Assembly: GCF_017875645.1 (NCBI RefSeq)
Contig: NZ_JAGGMR010000001.1
Span: 4,092,001 to 4,156,000, forward strand
Length of the DNA stretch: 64,000 nt
Direction: 5' to 3'
Origin: Nocardia goodfellowii
GTDB taxonomy: Bacteria; Actinomycetota; Actinomycetes; Mycobacteriales; Mycobacteriaceae
Shown here: in pieces, positions 26,764 through 35,475 of the stretch
Position numbering within the stretch: position 1 is the first letter of the stretch
Layout of the letters: each line of letters begins with the position of its first letter
Translations under genes and position numbers: made by a program
Notes under the pieces: generated by a model
Told to the model about the DNA's origin: nothing
Databases searched by the model: none
The model's input: the letters and a program-made list of their open reading frames with translations, nothing else

Positions 26764-27690
26764 ATGACCGCAGTGACGTTCTCGATCCAGGGCAATCTGG
26801 CCGGGGTCGAGTCGTGGACGGAGTTCGCCCAGGCCTGTGAGCGCGACGGTTTCGACACCCTGTTGCTGCCGGATCACCCGGGCGCGTGTGCCGCCCCGTT
26901 CGTGACACTGGCCGCCGCGGCCGCGGTGACGCAACGAATTCGGTTGGGCACCAATGTGATCAACGGCGGCCTGTGGGAGCCACTGCCGCTGGCGGTGGAG
27001 GTGGCGACGCTGGATCTGCTGTCGGGCGGCCGGGTCGAGTTGGGGGTCGGTGCGGGGCACAACCCGTTCGAATGGTCCATGCGGGGAGCCGAACGTCCCT
27101 CGGCCTCGGCGCGGATCGCGCGGATGATCGAACTGACCGGCCTCACCCGTAGCTTGCTGGCGGGCGAGAAGATCTCCGCCGAAGGGGACTATTTCACGCT
27201 GCGAGAGGCCGAACTCGCCGTCCCGCGCCCAGTCCAACAGCGGATACCGCTGCGCGTCGGCGGCAACAACCCGCGCCTGCTGCGCTATGCCGCGGCCACG
27301 GCCGACATCATCGACTTCACCGGACTCGGCCGCACCCTCGCCGATGGCCGCAACCACGAAACCCGCTGGGGCGTCAGCCAAATAGACGATCAGGTGGACC
27401 TCGTCCGGCAAGCCGCAGCGGCCGCGGGACGCGCCCCGCACTTCGAGGTGCTGGTCCAGCATCTGGAGATCACCGACGACGCGGAAGCGGCCGCCGCCAC
27501 CTTGGCCGCGGAGATCACCGGCGCCACCGCGCGGGATCTGCTCGACGCGCCGTACGTCCTGATCGGCACCCTGGACGAACTCCGGGCCGAGATCCTCCGG
27601 CATCAGAAGCGCTGGGGCTTCGACAACTTCGTCGTCCGGGGTGCGCATCGCGCGGCGGCGGCCGGGCTGCTGGCCGCGCTGCGGGGGTGA
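26764..27690 (+). CDS. LLM class F420-dependent oxidoreductase
   Basis: A 308-residue luciferase-like TIM-barrel protein. Typical are TLLLPDHPGACAAPFVTLA, RIRLGTNVINGG, the DLLSGGRVELGVGAGHNPFE core and RVGGNNPRLLRYAA. This subgroup binds F420 rather than FMN; the substrate is unknown. ATG 26764 follows GAGGAG. It lies downstream of the MarR gene in the same direction and may belong to that regulator's regulon. Confidence 0.85.
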   Translation: MTAVTFSIQGNLAGVESWTEFAQACERDGFDTLLLPDHPGACAAPFVTLAAAAAVTQRIRLGTNVINGGLWEPLPLAVEVATLDLLSGGRVELGVGAGHNPFEWSMRGAERPSASARIARMIELTGLTRSLLAGEKISAEGDYFTLREAELAVPRPVQQRIPLRVGGNNPRLLRYAAATADIIDFTGLGRTLADGRNHETRWGVSQIDDQVDLVRQAAAAAGRAPHFEVLVQHLEITDDAEAAAATLAAEITGATARDLLDAPYVLIGTLDELRAEILRHQKRWGFDNFVVRGAHRAAAAGLLAALRG

Positions 27691-27847
27691 ACTGACCGCC
27701 GTCCAATACCGTGATCAGGCCTGCTCACTGCCTATTGTGATCTCGAGTGCAGAACCAAGCGATAGCCCGGCTACCGGAACTTTCGGACTGGTCAGCCGCG
27801 TTGAAGCCGGTAAGACGCCATCGCGGCGATCACTAAGGAGTGCACCA

Positions 27848-28126
27848 ATGGCCTTCCTCGGTACCCTGCTCGGTTTCGTGACCACCGTCTTCATCGTCCT
27901 GCTGATCGCCAGGATGGTGCTGGACTGGGTCATGATCCTGGCCGACCGGCCGACGTGGGCGGAGAAGCCCCGCCAACTGGTCACCACGCTGACCGAGCCC
28001 GTGCTCGCGCCGGTCCGCAAGGTGATCCCGCCGATCCGGTTCGGTGGGACGGGCATCGACCTCGCGTTCACCGTGGTGTTCATCGTCGCGCTCATCCTGC
28101 GCACGTTCTTCTACAGCTTGGGCTGA
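27848..28126 (+). CDS. YggT family small membrane protein
   Basis: A 92-residue protein with two transmembrane helices (about 5-27 and 68-88) enclosing the conserved LTEPVLAPVRKVIPPIRFGG segment. YggT proteins usually sit beside sepF and divIVA in division clusters and have also been linked to osmotic tolerance; here the gene stands alone. ATG 27848 follows AAGGAG. It ends four bases from the convergent MMPL stop. Confidence 0.88.
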   Translation: MAFLGTLLGFVTTVFIVLLIARMVLDWVMILADRPTWAEKPRQLVTTLTEPVLAPVRKVIPPIRFGGTGIDLAFTVVFIVALILRTFFYSLG

Positions 28127-28130
28127 GTCC

Positions 28131-30275
28131 TCACACCTTGATCCCGGCCGCGCGGTCGGGATCGTCTGCTGTTCGGACCACGGTGACCGGATGGCCGCGC
28201 CGCCGCCACGGCAGCCACCAGTTCGCCGGACCCATCAGCTGCACCAGCGCCGGAACCAGCAGCATGCGCACCAGCGTCGCGTCGAGGAGCAGGGCGGTGA
28301 TCATGCCGACGCCGATGAACCGCATGGGGGTCAGCGGTGACAGCGTGAACGCACCCGTGACGAACACCAGCAGCACCGCCGCGGCGGTGATCACCCGGGC
28401 GGTCTTGATCGTGCCGATCCGCACCGATTCCGCGGTGTCCGCGCCCGCCTGATGGGCTTCGGACATCCGCGACAGCAGGAACACCTCGTAGTCGGTGGAC
28501 AGGCCGAAGATCACGGCGATGATCAGCACCATCATGCCCGCGTCGATCGGGCCCGCGGTGACACCGAGGAGACTGCCGAGGTGACCCTGGTTGAAGATCC
28601 AGGTCAGCACGCCGAAGGTGGCGGCGAGACTGAGGAAGGCCATGGCAACGGCCTTGAGCGGCAACACGATCGACCGGAACGCCACCAGCAGCAACAGCAC
28701 CGTCGCGAGCACCATGGTCGCGATCATGAACGGCATCCGGGACAGGATGGCGTCGATGCCGTCGCGGGCCGCGCCGGTGTCGCCGCCGACCTCGATCGTC
28801 GTGCCCGCCGGCGGCGCCACCTCTCGCATGGCGCGGACCGTGTCCTGGGCGGCGGGGCTGCGGTCGCCCGCGTCGAGGAAGGCGTGCAGCACCACGAAGT
28901 CGCCGGTGCGGCCGACCTGTACGACCGAACCCACACCGGGGACGGCATCCAACTCCCGCAACGCCGCGGCCAGCTGCGCCGACTGCGGCACCGCCCCGTC
29001 CACTCCGCGCAGCACGGCGGTGGCCCCGGTTTTGGCGCCGGGGAACTTCGCGCCGAGCTCGTCGACCGTCTGGCGCATGGCGTTGTCCGCGGGCAGCGCT
29101 CGATGGTCGATCTCGCCGAGCCGGATGTCCAGCACCGGCGCGGCCAGCAGCAGCAGGAGCGCACCGACCGCCACGGCGACCGTCCCGGGCCTGCGCAGCA
29201 CGGCGTCCACCACCCGGCCCCAGAACTGTTCGGTGCGATCCTGACGGGCCGCCTTCTTCGGTTTCGGCCGGCCGATGCGATTGCCGAACAACGCCAGCAG
29301 GGCCGGCAGCACGGTCAGCGACAACAGCGCCGCCAACGCGACCGCGGCGATGGCGCCGAAGCCGAGCGAACGCAGCACCGCCTGCGGATAGACGAACATC
29401 CCCGCGAACGCGCAGATCAGCAGCAGGGCGGAGAAGGCGACGGTGCGGCCCGCGGTGGCGCAGGTGCGCTGGATCGCGCCGGGGACGTCCCGCCCTTCGC
29501 CGATCTCCTCCCGGAACCGGTTGACCAGGAACAACCCGTAGTCGATGGCCATGCCGAGCCCCAGTAGCGAGGCGATGTTCACGGCGAACGTGCTCACCTC
29601 GGTGAACTCGGTGAGCACCCGGATCGCGCCCATCGAACCGGCCACCGCGAGCAACCCGACCACGACCGGCAGTGACGCCGCGACCACGCCGCCGAATACC
29701 AGCACCAGGATCAGCAGCGTAATGGGCAGCGAAATCGATTCCGCGACAACGAGATCACGCTGCGACTGGGTGGTGATCTCGGTGGATACCGCGCTGTAGC
29801 CCGACAACCGCGTATCGATGCCGGGAACGCGCAGGGCCGCTTCGAGTTCCGGGTAGACCGCGAGGCGGGCGCTCTCGTCGCCCGCGGTGAACACCACCGC
29901 GATGGCCTGTTTCCCGTCGGTGGAGCGCAGCAGGGCCTTGCGCGGCGGCGGACTGTTCCAGTAACTCTCGACCGGCTTGGCCAGCAGCTTCGGATCGATG
30001 TGGTCGAGCCGCGCTTTCACGTCCGGGCCGATGTCGTCGACGGTCTTTCCCTCCGGCGCGGTGTACAGCGCGATCAAATCGGCGTTCTGCGGACCGAAGT
30101 GCGCGCTCACCAGCTGATCGACCTGTGCCGATTCACTGTGCGGATCGGTGAACCCGCCCGCGCTGAGGTTCTTCGAGGCGCCGACGCCGTAGAGGCCGAA
30201 CAGACCGATACCGGCGACGACCAGCGCCAGCACCAGCTTGGGGTGCGCGATGACGAATCGGGCCCAGGCGGTCAT
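28131..30275 (-). CDS. MMPL family lipid transporter
   Basis: A 714-residue RND-type exporter. Two halves each have a large extracytoplasmic loop and a helix bundle; the conserved motifs GLGMAIDYGLFLVNRFREE and FGLSTDYEVFLLSRMSEAH carry the proton-relay Asp-Tyr pairs. MMPL proteins export complex lipids to the outer envelope in mycolata. It is 128 bases downstream of the acyltransferase on the same strand, so it probably exports the lipid made by the nlt operon. The ATG at 30275 has a poor ribosome site. Confidence 0.9.
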   Translation of the reverse strand: MTAWARFVIAHPKLVLALVVAGIGLFGLYGVGASKNLSAGGFTDPHSESAQVDQLVSAHFGPQNADLIALYTAPEGKTVDDIGPDVKARLDHIDPKLLAKPVESYWNSPPPRKALLRSTDGKQAIAVVFTAGDESARLAVYPELEAALRVPGIDTRLSGYSAVSTEITTQSQRDLVVAESISLPITLLILVLVFGGVVAASLPVVVGLLAVAGSMGAIRVLTEFTEVSTFAVNIASLLGLGMAIDYGLFLVNRFREEIGEGRDVPGAIQRTCATAGRTVAFSALLLICAFAGMFVYPQAVLRSLGFGAIAAVALAALLSLTVLPALLALFGNRIGRPKPKKAARQDRTEQFWGRVVDAVLRRPGTVAVAVGALLLLLAAPVLDIRLGEIDHRALPADNAMRQTVDELGAKFPGAKTGATAVLRGVDGAVPQSAQLAAALRELDAVPGVGSVVQVGRTGDFVVLHAFLDAGDRSPAAQDTVRAMREVAPPAGTTIEVGGDTGAARDGIDAILSRMPFMIATMVLATVLLLLVAFRSIVLPLKAVAMAFLSLAATFGVLTWIFNQGHLGSLLGVTAGPIDAGMMVLIIAVIFGLSTDYEVFLLSRMSEAHQAGADTAESVRIGTIKTARVITAAAVLLVFVTGAFTLSPLTPMRFIGVGMITALLLDATLVRMLLVPALVQLMGPANWWLPWRRRGHPVTVVRTADDPDRAAGIKV

Positions 30276-30403
30276 CGAGTGCCGCCGGAGTGGGTGGTTC
30301 GGTGGCCGGATGCGATGGTGGTGCTCAAGTGTGCCTCTGCTGCGGTCTCGTGGGATCGACTCGCTGATTCTGTCCGGTCCGGGGTGGTGTCTGGGGCAGC
30401 GGG

Positions 30404-31579
30404 TCAGGATCGGACGGAAAGTTCCTGTTCGAGCATCTGGACGATACGGTCGAGCAGATCTTCCAGACGCTGCTCGAGTCCGGCGCCGTTGCGCGCCGAG
30501 ACGGTCAATTCGGTGCGTCCGTCGAACTCCATCAACCCGAACAGCAGCGGCATGGCGACGCTGTGCTGCGGGAGCGTGAAGACGGCGGTCGGCTCGAAAC
30601 CGGGGACGGCGAGCTCGTCGCGGGTGAATCGGCCCATATGGGAGACCGTGGCCGAGGCCAGGTTCCGGCCGTGGTCGGCCCCCATGCGGTTCAGTGATCG
30701 CAGCAGGGCGCGGTTGGCGGCGTCGGGAACCATGGTGATCTTGGTGGCGGCCATCTGGTTGAGTTCGCGGCGCTCGGCCAGACCGGACTTGATCTCCGCC
30801 TTGACGGCGGTCCACGGCGTGCCGGGTTCGATGTCCAGAAACAGCGGCAGCGCCAGGTTGGCGGTGGAGCGCAGGCCGGGATCGTGGCGGCGCAGATCGA
30901 CCGGCATCATGATGCGCGAGGTCCCGGCGGTCCGGTCGGCCAGCAGCGCGGCGACCCGGGCCAGCGCCCCCGCGCCGCTGGCCTGGATTGTGCGGCGCCG
31001 CAACAGGTGTCGCGGCGCGTGCGGCTCCTGGCGGCCGTGGCCGAGCGCGCAGCGGTAGGTCGGCACCATCGCGGCCGGCCGGCCCGGCGCGCCGATCCGG
31101 CGCACCAGTTCGGCGTCGGCGATCGGGTCGGGCAGTTCGGCCGGTGTTTCGCCGCGCAGGACCCGCAGCACGCTGGTCGCGAACAGGACCATGCCCCTAC
31201 CGTCCATGACGCCGTGAAAGACGCGGAATACCACCGTGGTCGGCGTGCCGGTCAGCAGCAGTACTTCGACGGTGGAATCGGGCGACGGGCCGATCGGTCC
31301 GGTCAGCACCGGATCCGTCTCGAGTTTCGGCTCCGCGAGCGAGTGCCCGGCGACAACGCGGACAGCCGGGGCGATACCGCTGTCGATCCATTCCTTACCG
31401 CGCCGCACCAGGCGCGCACCGGGACACGCTCGCGCGGCGACCTCGACCGCCTGCCGCAACTGTTCGGCGTCGATGGTGCCCTCGCCCGGGATGACGAGCT
31501 GCATGAGAAACGGCGGCGCCATATCCCGCATCGGGAAGTACATGCGCTCGGTGGGTGAGATCGCCCGGCGGAAAGTCAT
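30404..31579 (-). CDS. Condensation/PapA-like acyltransferase with HxxxD motif
   Basis: A 391-residue protein of the condensation-domain superfamily. The catalytic motif appears as FHGVMDGRGM (HxxxDG) near residue 147, and a later MMPVDLRR segment fits the second half of the fold. PapA-type enzymes transfer acyl groups to hydroxylated lipids in mycobacteria, usually beside an MmpL exporter, the arrangement seen here. The ATG at 31579 follows AAGGAGG and overlaps the nltD stop. It is not one of the four enzymes known for nocardiolactone. Its acceptor could be a hydroxyl created by NltD or by hydrolysis of the lactone; this is inference. Confidence 0.75.
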   Translation of the reverse strand: MTFRRAISPTERMYFPMRDMAPPFLMQLVIPGEGTIDAEQLRQAVEVAARACPGARLVRRGKEWIDSGIAPAVRVVAGHSLAEPKLETDPVLTGPIGPSPDSTVEVLLLTGTPTTVVFRVFHGVMDGRGMVLFATSVLRVLRGETPAELPDPIADAELVRRIGAPGRPAAMVPTYRCALGHGRQEPHAPRHLLRRRTIQASGAGALARVAALLADRTAGTSRIMMPVDLRRHDPGLRSTANLALPLFLDIEPGTPWTAVKAEIKSGLAERRELNQMAATKITMVPDAANRALLRSLNRMGADHGRNLASATVSHMGRFTRDELAVPGFEPTAVFTLPQHSVAMPLLFGLMEFDGRTELTVSARNGAGLEQRLEDLLDRIVQMLEQELSVRS

Positions 31580-32619
31580 CGCACCTCCTTGGTGAGTTCG
31601 GCTACGCCGCCCTGGGTTTCGAGCCAGGCGAGGAAGCCGGCCAGACCGGTCTCCCGGTCCATGATCGGCCGATAGCCGAAATCGCGGGTGGCGGCGCGGG
31701 TGTCGTAGGTGGCGCTGCGAGTCATCAGCGCGACCGCGTAGCGCGACAGCGGGGGAGACCAGCGAGTCGCGATGAACGGTATGCGCCACAGGGTTTCGAT
31801 CGTGGCGACGAGGGCGTTCAGTACCCGCGGGTTCGGCCGCCGGGTCGGTGGGTCGTATCCGAGCCGACCGGCGACCTGACCGAGGAATCGCCACACATCG
31901 GTTCGCTCGGCGTCGGCGACGAAATAGGCCTTGCCGCCCACCGCGTCCGAGCCGGCCGCTCTGACGCAGGCCTCGACGATATTGTCGACATGGCACAGCG
32001 AGGCGTAGATGTCGCGGCCATAGGACAGATCCGGCAGCGTCCCGGCAGCCGTGCGGCCGAGCAGGCGCACGATCGGCCCGGAACGATCCCCCGCGCCCCA
32101 GATCGCCCGCGGTCGCAGCGCGCAGGTGCTGAATTCCGGTGTGTGCGCGGCTAATACGGAGCGCTCGGCGGCAGCCTTGGTTTCGGAGTACAGGTTCAGG
32201 TAGCGCCGCGGATACGGCACCGACTCGTCGACATCGAGCTGATCGCCACCGGCGTAGTCCATCATGGCGCTGGGACTGGAGATGAACACGAACCGGGTGG
32301 CGCCGTTGCGGCGCGCCGAATCCAGCAGATGCTCGGTCGCGGTGACGTTTTCGGCCCAGAACTGCGCCCGGGTACCGCGTTCGTCCACGCGCGCCGCGCT
32401 GTGGAACACCACATCGATACCGCTGGTCGCGGCAGCCAGGGAGTCCGGATCGGCGAGGTCGCCGTACACCAGCCGCACCTGCTCCCGAGCGGCACCCAGG
32501 TCGGCCAGGTCGCTGGTGGGCCGCACCAGAATCGAGACCTCGTGTTCGCCGTCGGCGACGAGCCTGCGCACCAAGGCGCCACCCAGAAAGCCGGACGCGC
32601 CGGTTACCAATACCTTCAT
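31576..32619 (-). CDS. nltD: NltD/OleD-like 2-alkyl-3-ketoacid reductase
   Basis: A 347-residue extended SDR of the 3-beta-HSD type. The cofactor site is VLVTGASGFLGGALV and the catalytic pair is in YSETKAAAE. OleD-type enzymes reduce the beta-keto acid formed by head-to-head acyl condensation to a beta-hydroxy acid. Its position after two thiolase-like genes and an OleC-type ligase supports this role. Both ends overlap neighbours by four bases. Confidence 0.85.
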   Translation of the reverse strand: MKVLVTGASGFLGGALVRRLVADGEHEVSILVRPTSDLADLGAAREQVRLVYGDLADPDSLAAATSGIDVVFHSAARVDERGTRAQFWAENVTATEHLLDSARRNGATRFVFISSPSAMMDYAGGDQLDVDESVPYPRRYLNLYSETKAAAERSVLAAHTPEFSTCALRPRAIWGAGDRSGPIVRLLGRTAAGTLPDLSYGRDIYASLCHVDNIVEACVRAAGSDAVGGKAYFVADAERTDVWRFLGQVAGRLGYDPPTRRPNPRVLNALVATIETLWRIPFIATRWSPPLSRYAVALMTRSATYDTRAATRDFGYRPIMDRETGLAGFLAWLETQGGVAELTKEVR

Positions 32620-32915
32620 CGCGTCTCCAGGTCGGGAATGGTCCGGATGTTCGCGACCGCGTCCTGCGTTCGCCAGTAGGTCAGGCCGAAGATTTGGGTC
32701 AGCACAGCGGTTTTCACCGGATCGCGGCCGTCGGCGGTACGAAGCGCCGCCGGGATCTGCGCCGCGTGCACGACAATGCTGAGGAACGCGTCGATCCACC
32801 AGAGGACCCGCAGCGCACGGTTGCGCGGTGCCCGGCCCGCCACTCCGGCGAGCAACCCGCCGAAGAGATAGATCCAGCCGAGAACCGGAATCGCCTGTAG
32901 CGCAGACGGTTTCAT
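32616..32915 (-). CDS. Small membrane protein inside the beta-lactone operon
   Basis: A 99-residue protein that I cannot assign to a family. It has two or three hydrophobic segments (about 8-27, 37-57, and a weaker one near 68-82) and basic loops. It overlaps nltC upstream and nltD downstream by four bases each (ATGA), so it is made in step with the enzymes. It may anchor the enzyme complex at the membrane or pass the product to the exporter; neither is shown by the sequence. Confidence 0.75.
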   Translation of the reverse strand: MKPSALQAIPVLGWIYLFGGLLAGVAGRAPRNRALRVLWWIDAFLSIVVHAAQIPAALRTADGRDPVKTAVLTQIFGLTYWRTQDAVANIRTIPDLETR

Positions 32916-34579
32916 GACGCATCCACCTGCTTGGCCGCCCACACCGCGAGCTGTTCGCGGCCGATCTTGGCGTTGTGCCGAATATCGACCGGGAAGCCCG
33001 GATGGACGAGGAAGTGCTCGATCGGTTTCGTCAGCTCGAATTGCGTTGCGCGGCTGAGTAGTCCGCTGATGGTCGCGCCCCGGTCCGCGCCCTCGGCCAG
33101 TTCCACGCACAGCACCGGTCGCTGCGCGCCACGGTCGCCGACACCGACCAGCGCAGTCCGGGAGACGCCGGGCAGCGCATTGAAGATCTGCTCCACCTGC
33201 ACCGTGAACATCGGACCGTCGGCGGTCCGCACACGCTGACTCTTGCGCCCGCAGAACCAGATCCGGCCCGCGTCGTCGATCCAGGCGAGATCGCCGGTGC
33301 GATGCCAGATCACGGCGCCGTCGGCGATCTTGCCTGCCCGGTTGGCTTCGTCCGGCCAGTAGTAGCGGGTACTGACATTCGGACCGGAGACGACCAGTTC
33401 GCCGATACCGCGAATCTGCTCCAGGTTTCCGGCGAGCGCTTCCGCGTCCGCCCAGGTGGCGATCGGCTCGTCGGTGATGGCGACCAAGCGGGCGCGGACC
33501 CGATCGGACGGTCGTCCGATGCAGGTGCCGTCACCCCGGTGAGCGCGCTCGACGAGACCGTCGAGGAGTTCGCGGGATTCGATGGTCGACATCGGCAGCG
33601 CCTCGGTGGATCCGTACCCGGCGAACACCTGGGCGTCCGCGCGCAATACCGCGCGTAAACCGGCGATACACCAGTCCGGCACCGGCGCACCGCCGGAGAA
33701 GATGCTGCCCAAGGTGCTCAGATCCGCCGGATTCGATTCCAGGTGCCGCAGCAGCGGAATGAGCAGCGCGGGCGAGGCGAACATGGTGCGCACCTCGAAT
33801 CGCCGGATCGCGTCCACCACATGCGCGGGATCGGTGGAGCCGACCTTGCTGGGTATCAACGGCGGTAGCACGCATCGGGAGCCGAGCAGCAGATCGAGAA
33901 TCCCCACCAGCGGCAAGGTGATCAGCGAGGTGTCCGGCGCCACCGCACCGCGCGCGGTGTGCACCTGCTCCACCATGGCGGCCAGATTGCCGTGGGTCAG
34001 TGCTACGGCCTTGGCGGGACCTGTACTGCCCGTGGTGAATCCGATGACGAGCGTGTCCGCCGGATCGGCCGGGACTCGCTCCAGCAGTACACCGGTCGGC
34101 GTGCGGCCCCAGCTGTCCAGGGTCGGCCCGCCCCAGAACCAGCGCTTGCCGACGGTGACCACGGTGCGGACCCGCCGGAAACTTCGCGGGAACAGCACTC
34201 GCAGCGCGTGCGCGGGTGGGATGCCGATGAACGCCTCCGCTTCGACCGCGCGCAGGCAATGCACCATCCGGCGCACTCCCATACCCGGATCGATGACGAC
34301 CGGTACCGCGCCGATCTTCAGCAGTGCGAACAGGATCGCGTACAGCTCGGGGCTGGGCAGCACCAGCACGATGGTGCGGGTGCCGCTGTCCACGCCGGAC
34401 ACGATCAGCCGTTCGGCGATCGCGTCCGACCACGCGTCGAGTTCGCGGTAGGTGAGTTCGCGGTAGGCGGGTAACCCGCCGGGGCCGGTCCCGTCCGGGT
34501 AGATCACCGCGGCCCGATCCGGTTCCGCGCGGGCGAACGCGCGGAACCGATCGATGGCCTGCCAGTAGGTCGCTGTCAT
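32912..34579 (-). CDS. nltC: NltC/OleC-like beta-lactone synthetase (AMP-forming)
   Basis: A 555-residue ANL-superfamily enzyme. Core motifs: P-loop IGFTTGSTGPAKAVALTHG, A5-like FAGYGSTEALP, A7/A8 region WHRTGDLAWIDDAGRIW and the C-terminal catalytic Lys in HNAKIGREQ. OleC-type members adenylate a beta-hydroxy acid and close it into a beta-lactone. The surrounding OleA- and OleD-like genes favour that role over a plain acyl-CoA ligase. It overlaps nltB and the small membrane gene by four bases. Confidence 0.85.
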   Translation of the reverse strand: MTATYWQAIDRFRAFARAEPDRAAVIYPDGTGPGGLPAYRELTYRELDAWSDAIAERLIVSGVDSGTRTIVLVLPSPELYAILFALLKIGAVPVVIDPGMGVRRMVHCLRAVEAEAFIGIPPAHALRVLFPRSFRRVRTVVTVGKRWFWGGPTLDSWGRTPTGVLLERVPADPADTLVIGFTTGSTGPAKAVALTHGNLAAMVEQVHTARGAVAPDTSLITLPLVGILDLLLGSRCVLPPLIPSKVGSTDPAHVVDAIRRFEVRTMFASPALLIPLLRHLESNPADLSTLGSIFSGGAPVPDWCIAGLRAVLRADAQVFAGYGSTEALPMSTIESRELLDGLVERAHRGDGTCIGRPSDRVRARLVAITDEPIATWADAEALAGNLEQIRGIGELVVSGPNVSTRYYWPDEANRAGKIADGAVIWHRTGDLAWIDDAGRIWFCGRKSQRVRTADGPMFTVQVEQIFNALPGVSRTALVGVGDRGAQRPVLCVELAEGADRGATISGLLSRATQFELTKPIEHFLVHPGFPVDIRHNAKIGREQLAVWAAKQVDAS

Positions 34580-35466
34580 GCGGTCAGCCGGTACAGCACG
34601 GCCGCCGCGGCAGGCCCGGCGCCCGCCGCCACGAACAGCACCCGGCTGTACCCGCCCAGCGAATCCCGCGCCACCGCGTGGTCATAGGCGAGCGGCAACG
34701 CCGCGGTATGCGGATCGCCGTCGGACAGATCGGGGGTTCGCACCGCGTCCTGGTCGATGCCGAGGGCGTCGGCGAGCAGCTTCGGGAACTGCGGCGACGG
34801 CGTGGAGGCGATCAACGCGATACCGGAAAGATCCTGATCGGCCAGCGCCGCCCGCGCCGCCTGGACGGCCACCTCGAGCAGCCGGTCGGTGAAATCCGGG
34901 TCGCGCTCGACCGTCATCACTGTGCGCCCGACGGTGCCCATGGTGGCGGTGTCGACGTAGGACTGGACGGCCGGGCCGCCCGGCCCGGTCGCGGTGTGCA
35001 CCTCGCCGAAGCCTTCGGTGTCGTCGCAGCGCTCCAGCAGCAGCGCGGCACCGGCTGTGGCGTAAGGGAATTCGTCGTCCGCGGCGAAGCGGGTGAGCGA
35101 GGGATGGGTGTCACCCGAGACGATCAGCACGTGCTCGGTGCTGCCGGTCGCCAGGATCGAGGTCGCGACCTGCACCGCGTTCAGCACGCCGACCGCGCCG
35201 TTCATCAGGTCGAACGAGAAGGTCCGGGCGTCGTCCTTGGCGTGGTAGTCCAAGCCGATCCCGGCGGCCTTCTGGATCAGCGCCGCGATGGCCGGCTCCA
35301 CGGTGTTGGAATCGCGGAACACGCCCGTGTTGATCAGCACGCCCACCTGCTCGGGCCCGATCCCCGCGCGCTCCAAGCTGATTCGCGCGGCGTGGCCGCT
35401 GTGCTCGACGATGCTGTTGGTGCCGTTGCCGCGGCTGGTGCCGGTGGCCTTGATGCGCACGCCCAT
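34576..35466 (-). CDS. nltB: NltB-like thiolase subunit with degenerate active site
   Basis: A 296-residue FabH/OleA-fold protein. It keeps the fold (VLINTGVFRDSNTVEPAIAA and a C-terminal LFVAAGAGPAAAA) but the catalytic Cys of the NACAG motif is replaced: FDLMNGAVGV places Ala91 there. The His and Asn regions are also changed (ASTPSPQF; GDPHTAALP instead of GNTS). It should act as the non-catalytic half of a heterodimer with NltA, perhaps binding the second acyl chain or supplying a Glu. It starts nine bases after nltA and overlaps nltC. The A/B naming follows order and residues and could be reversed. Confidence 0.82.
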   Translation of the reverse strand: MGVRIKATGTSRGNGTNSIVEHSGHAARISLERAGIGPEQVGVLINTGVFRDSNTVEPAIAALIQKAAGIGLDYHAKDDARTFSFDLMNGAVGVLNAVQVATSILATGSTEHVLIVSGDTHPSLTRFAADDEFPYATAGAALLLERCDDTEGFGEVHTATGPGGPAVQSYVDTATMGTVGRTVMTVERDPDFTDRLLEVAVQAARAALADQDLSGIALIASTPSPQFPKLLADALGIDQDAVRTPDLSDGDPHTAALPLAYDHAVARDSLGGYSRVLFVAAGAGPAAAAVLYRLTA

Positions 35467-35475
35467 GTCAGAACC

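Noticed and set aside
28452..29567. Open frame antisense to the MMPL gene
   Set aside because: His/Gln/Arg-rich shadow without domains; the MMPL frame has all family motifs.
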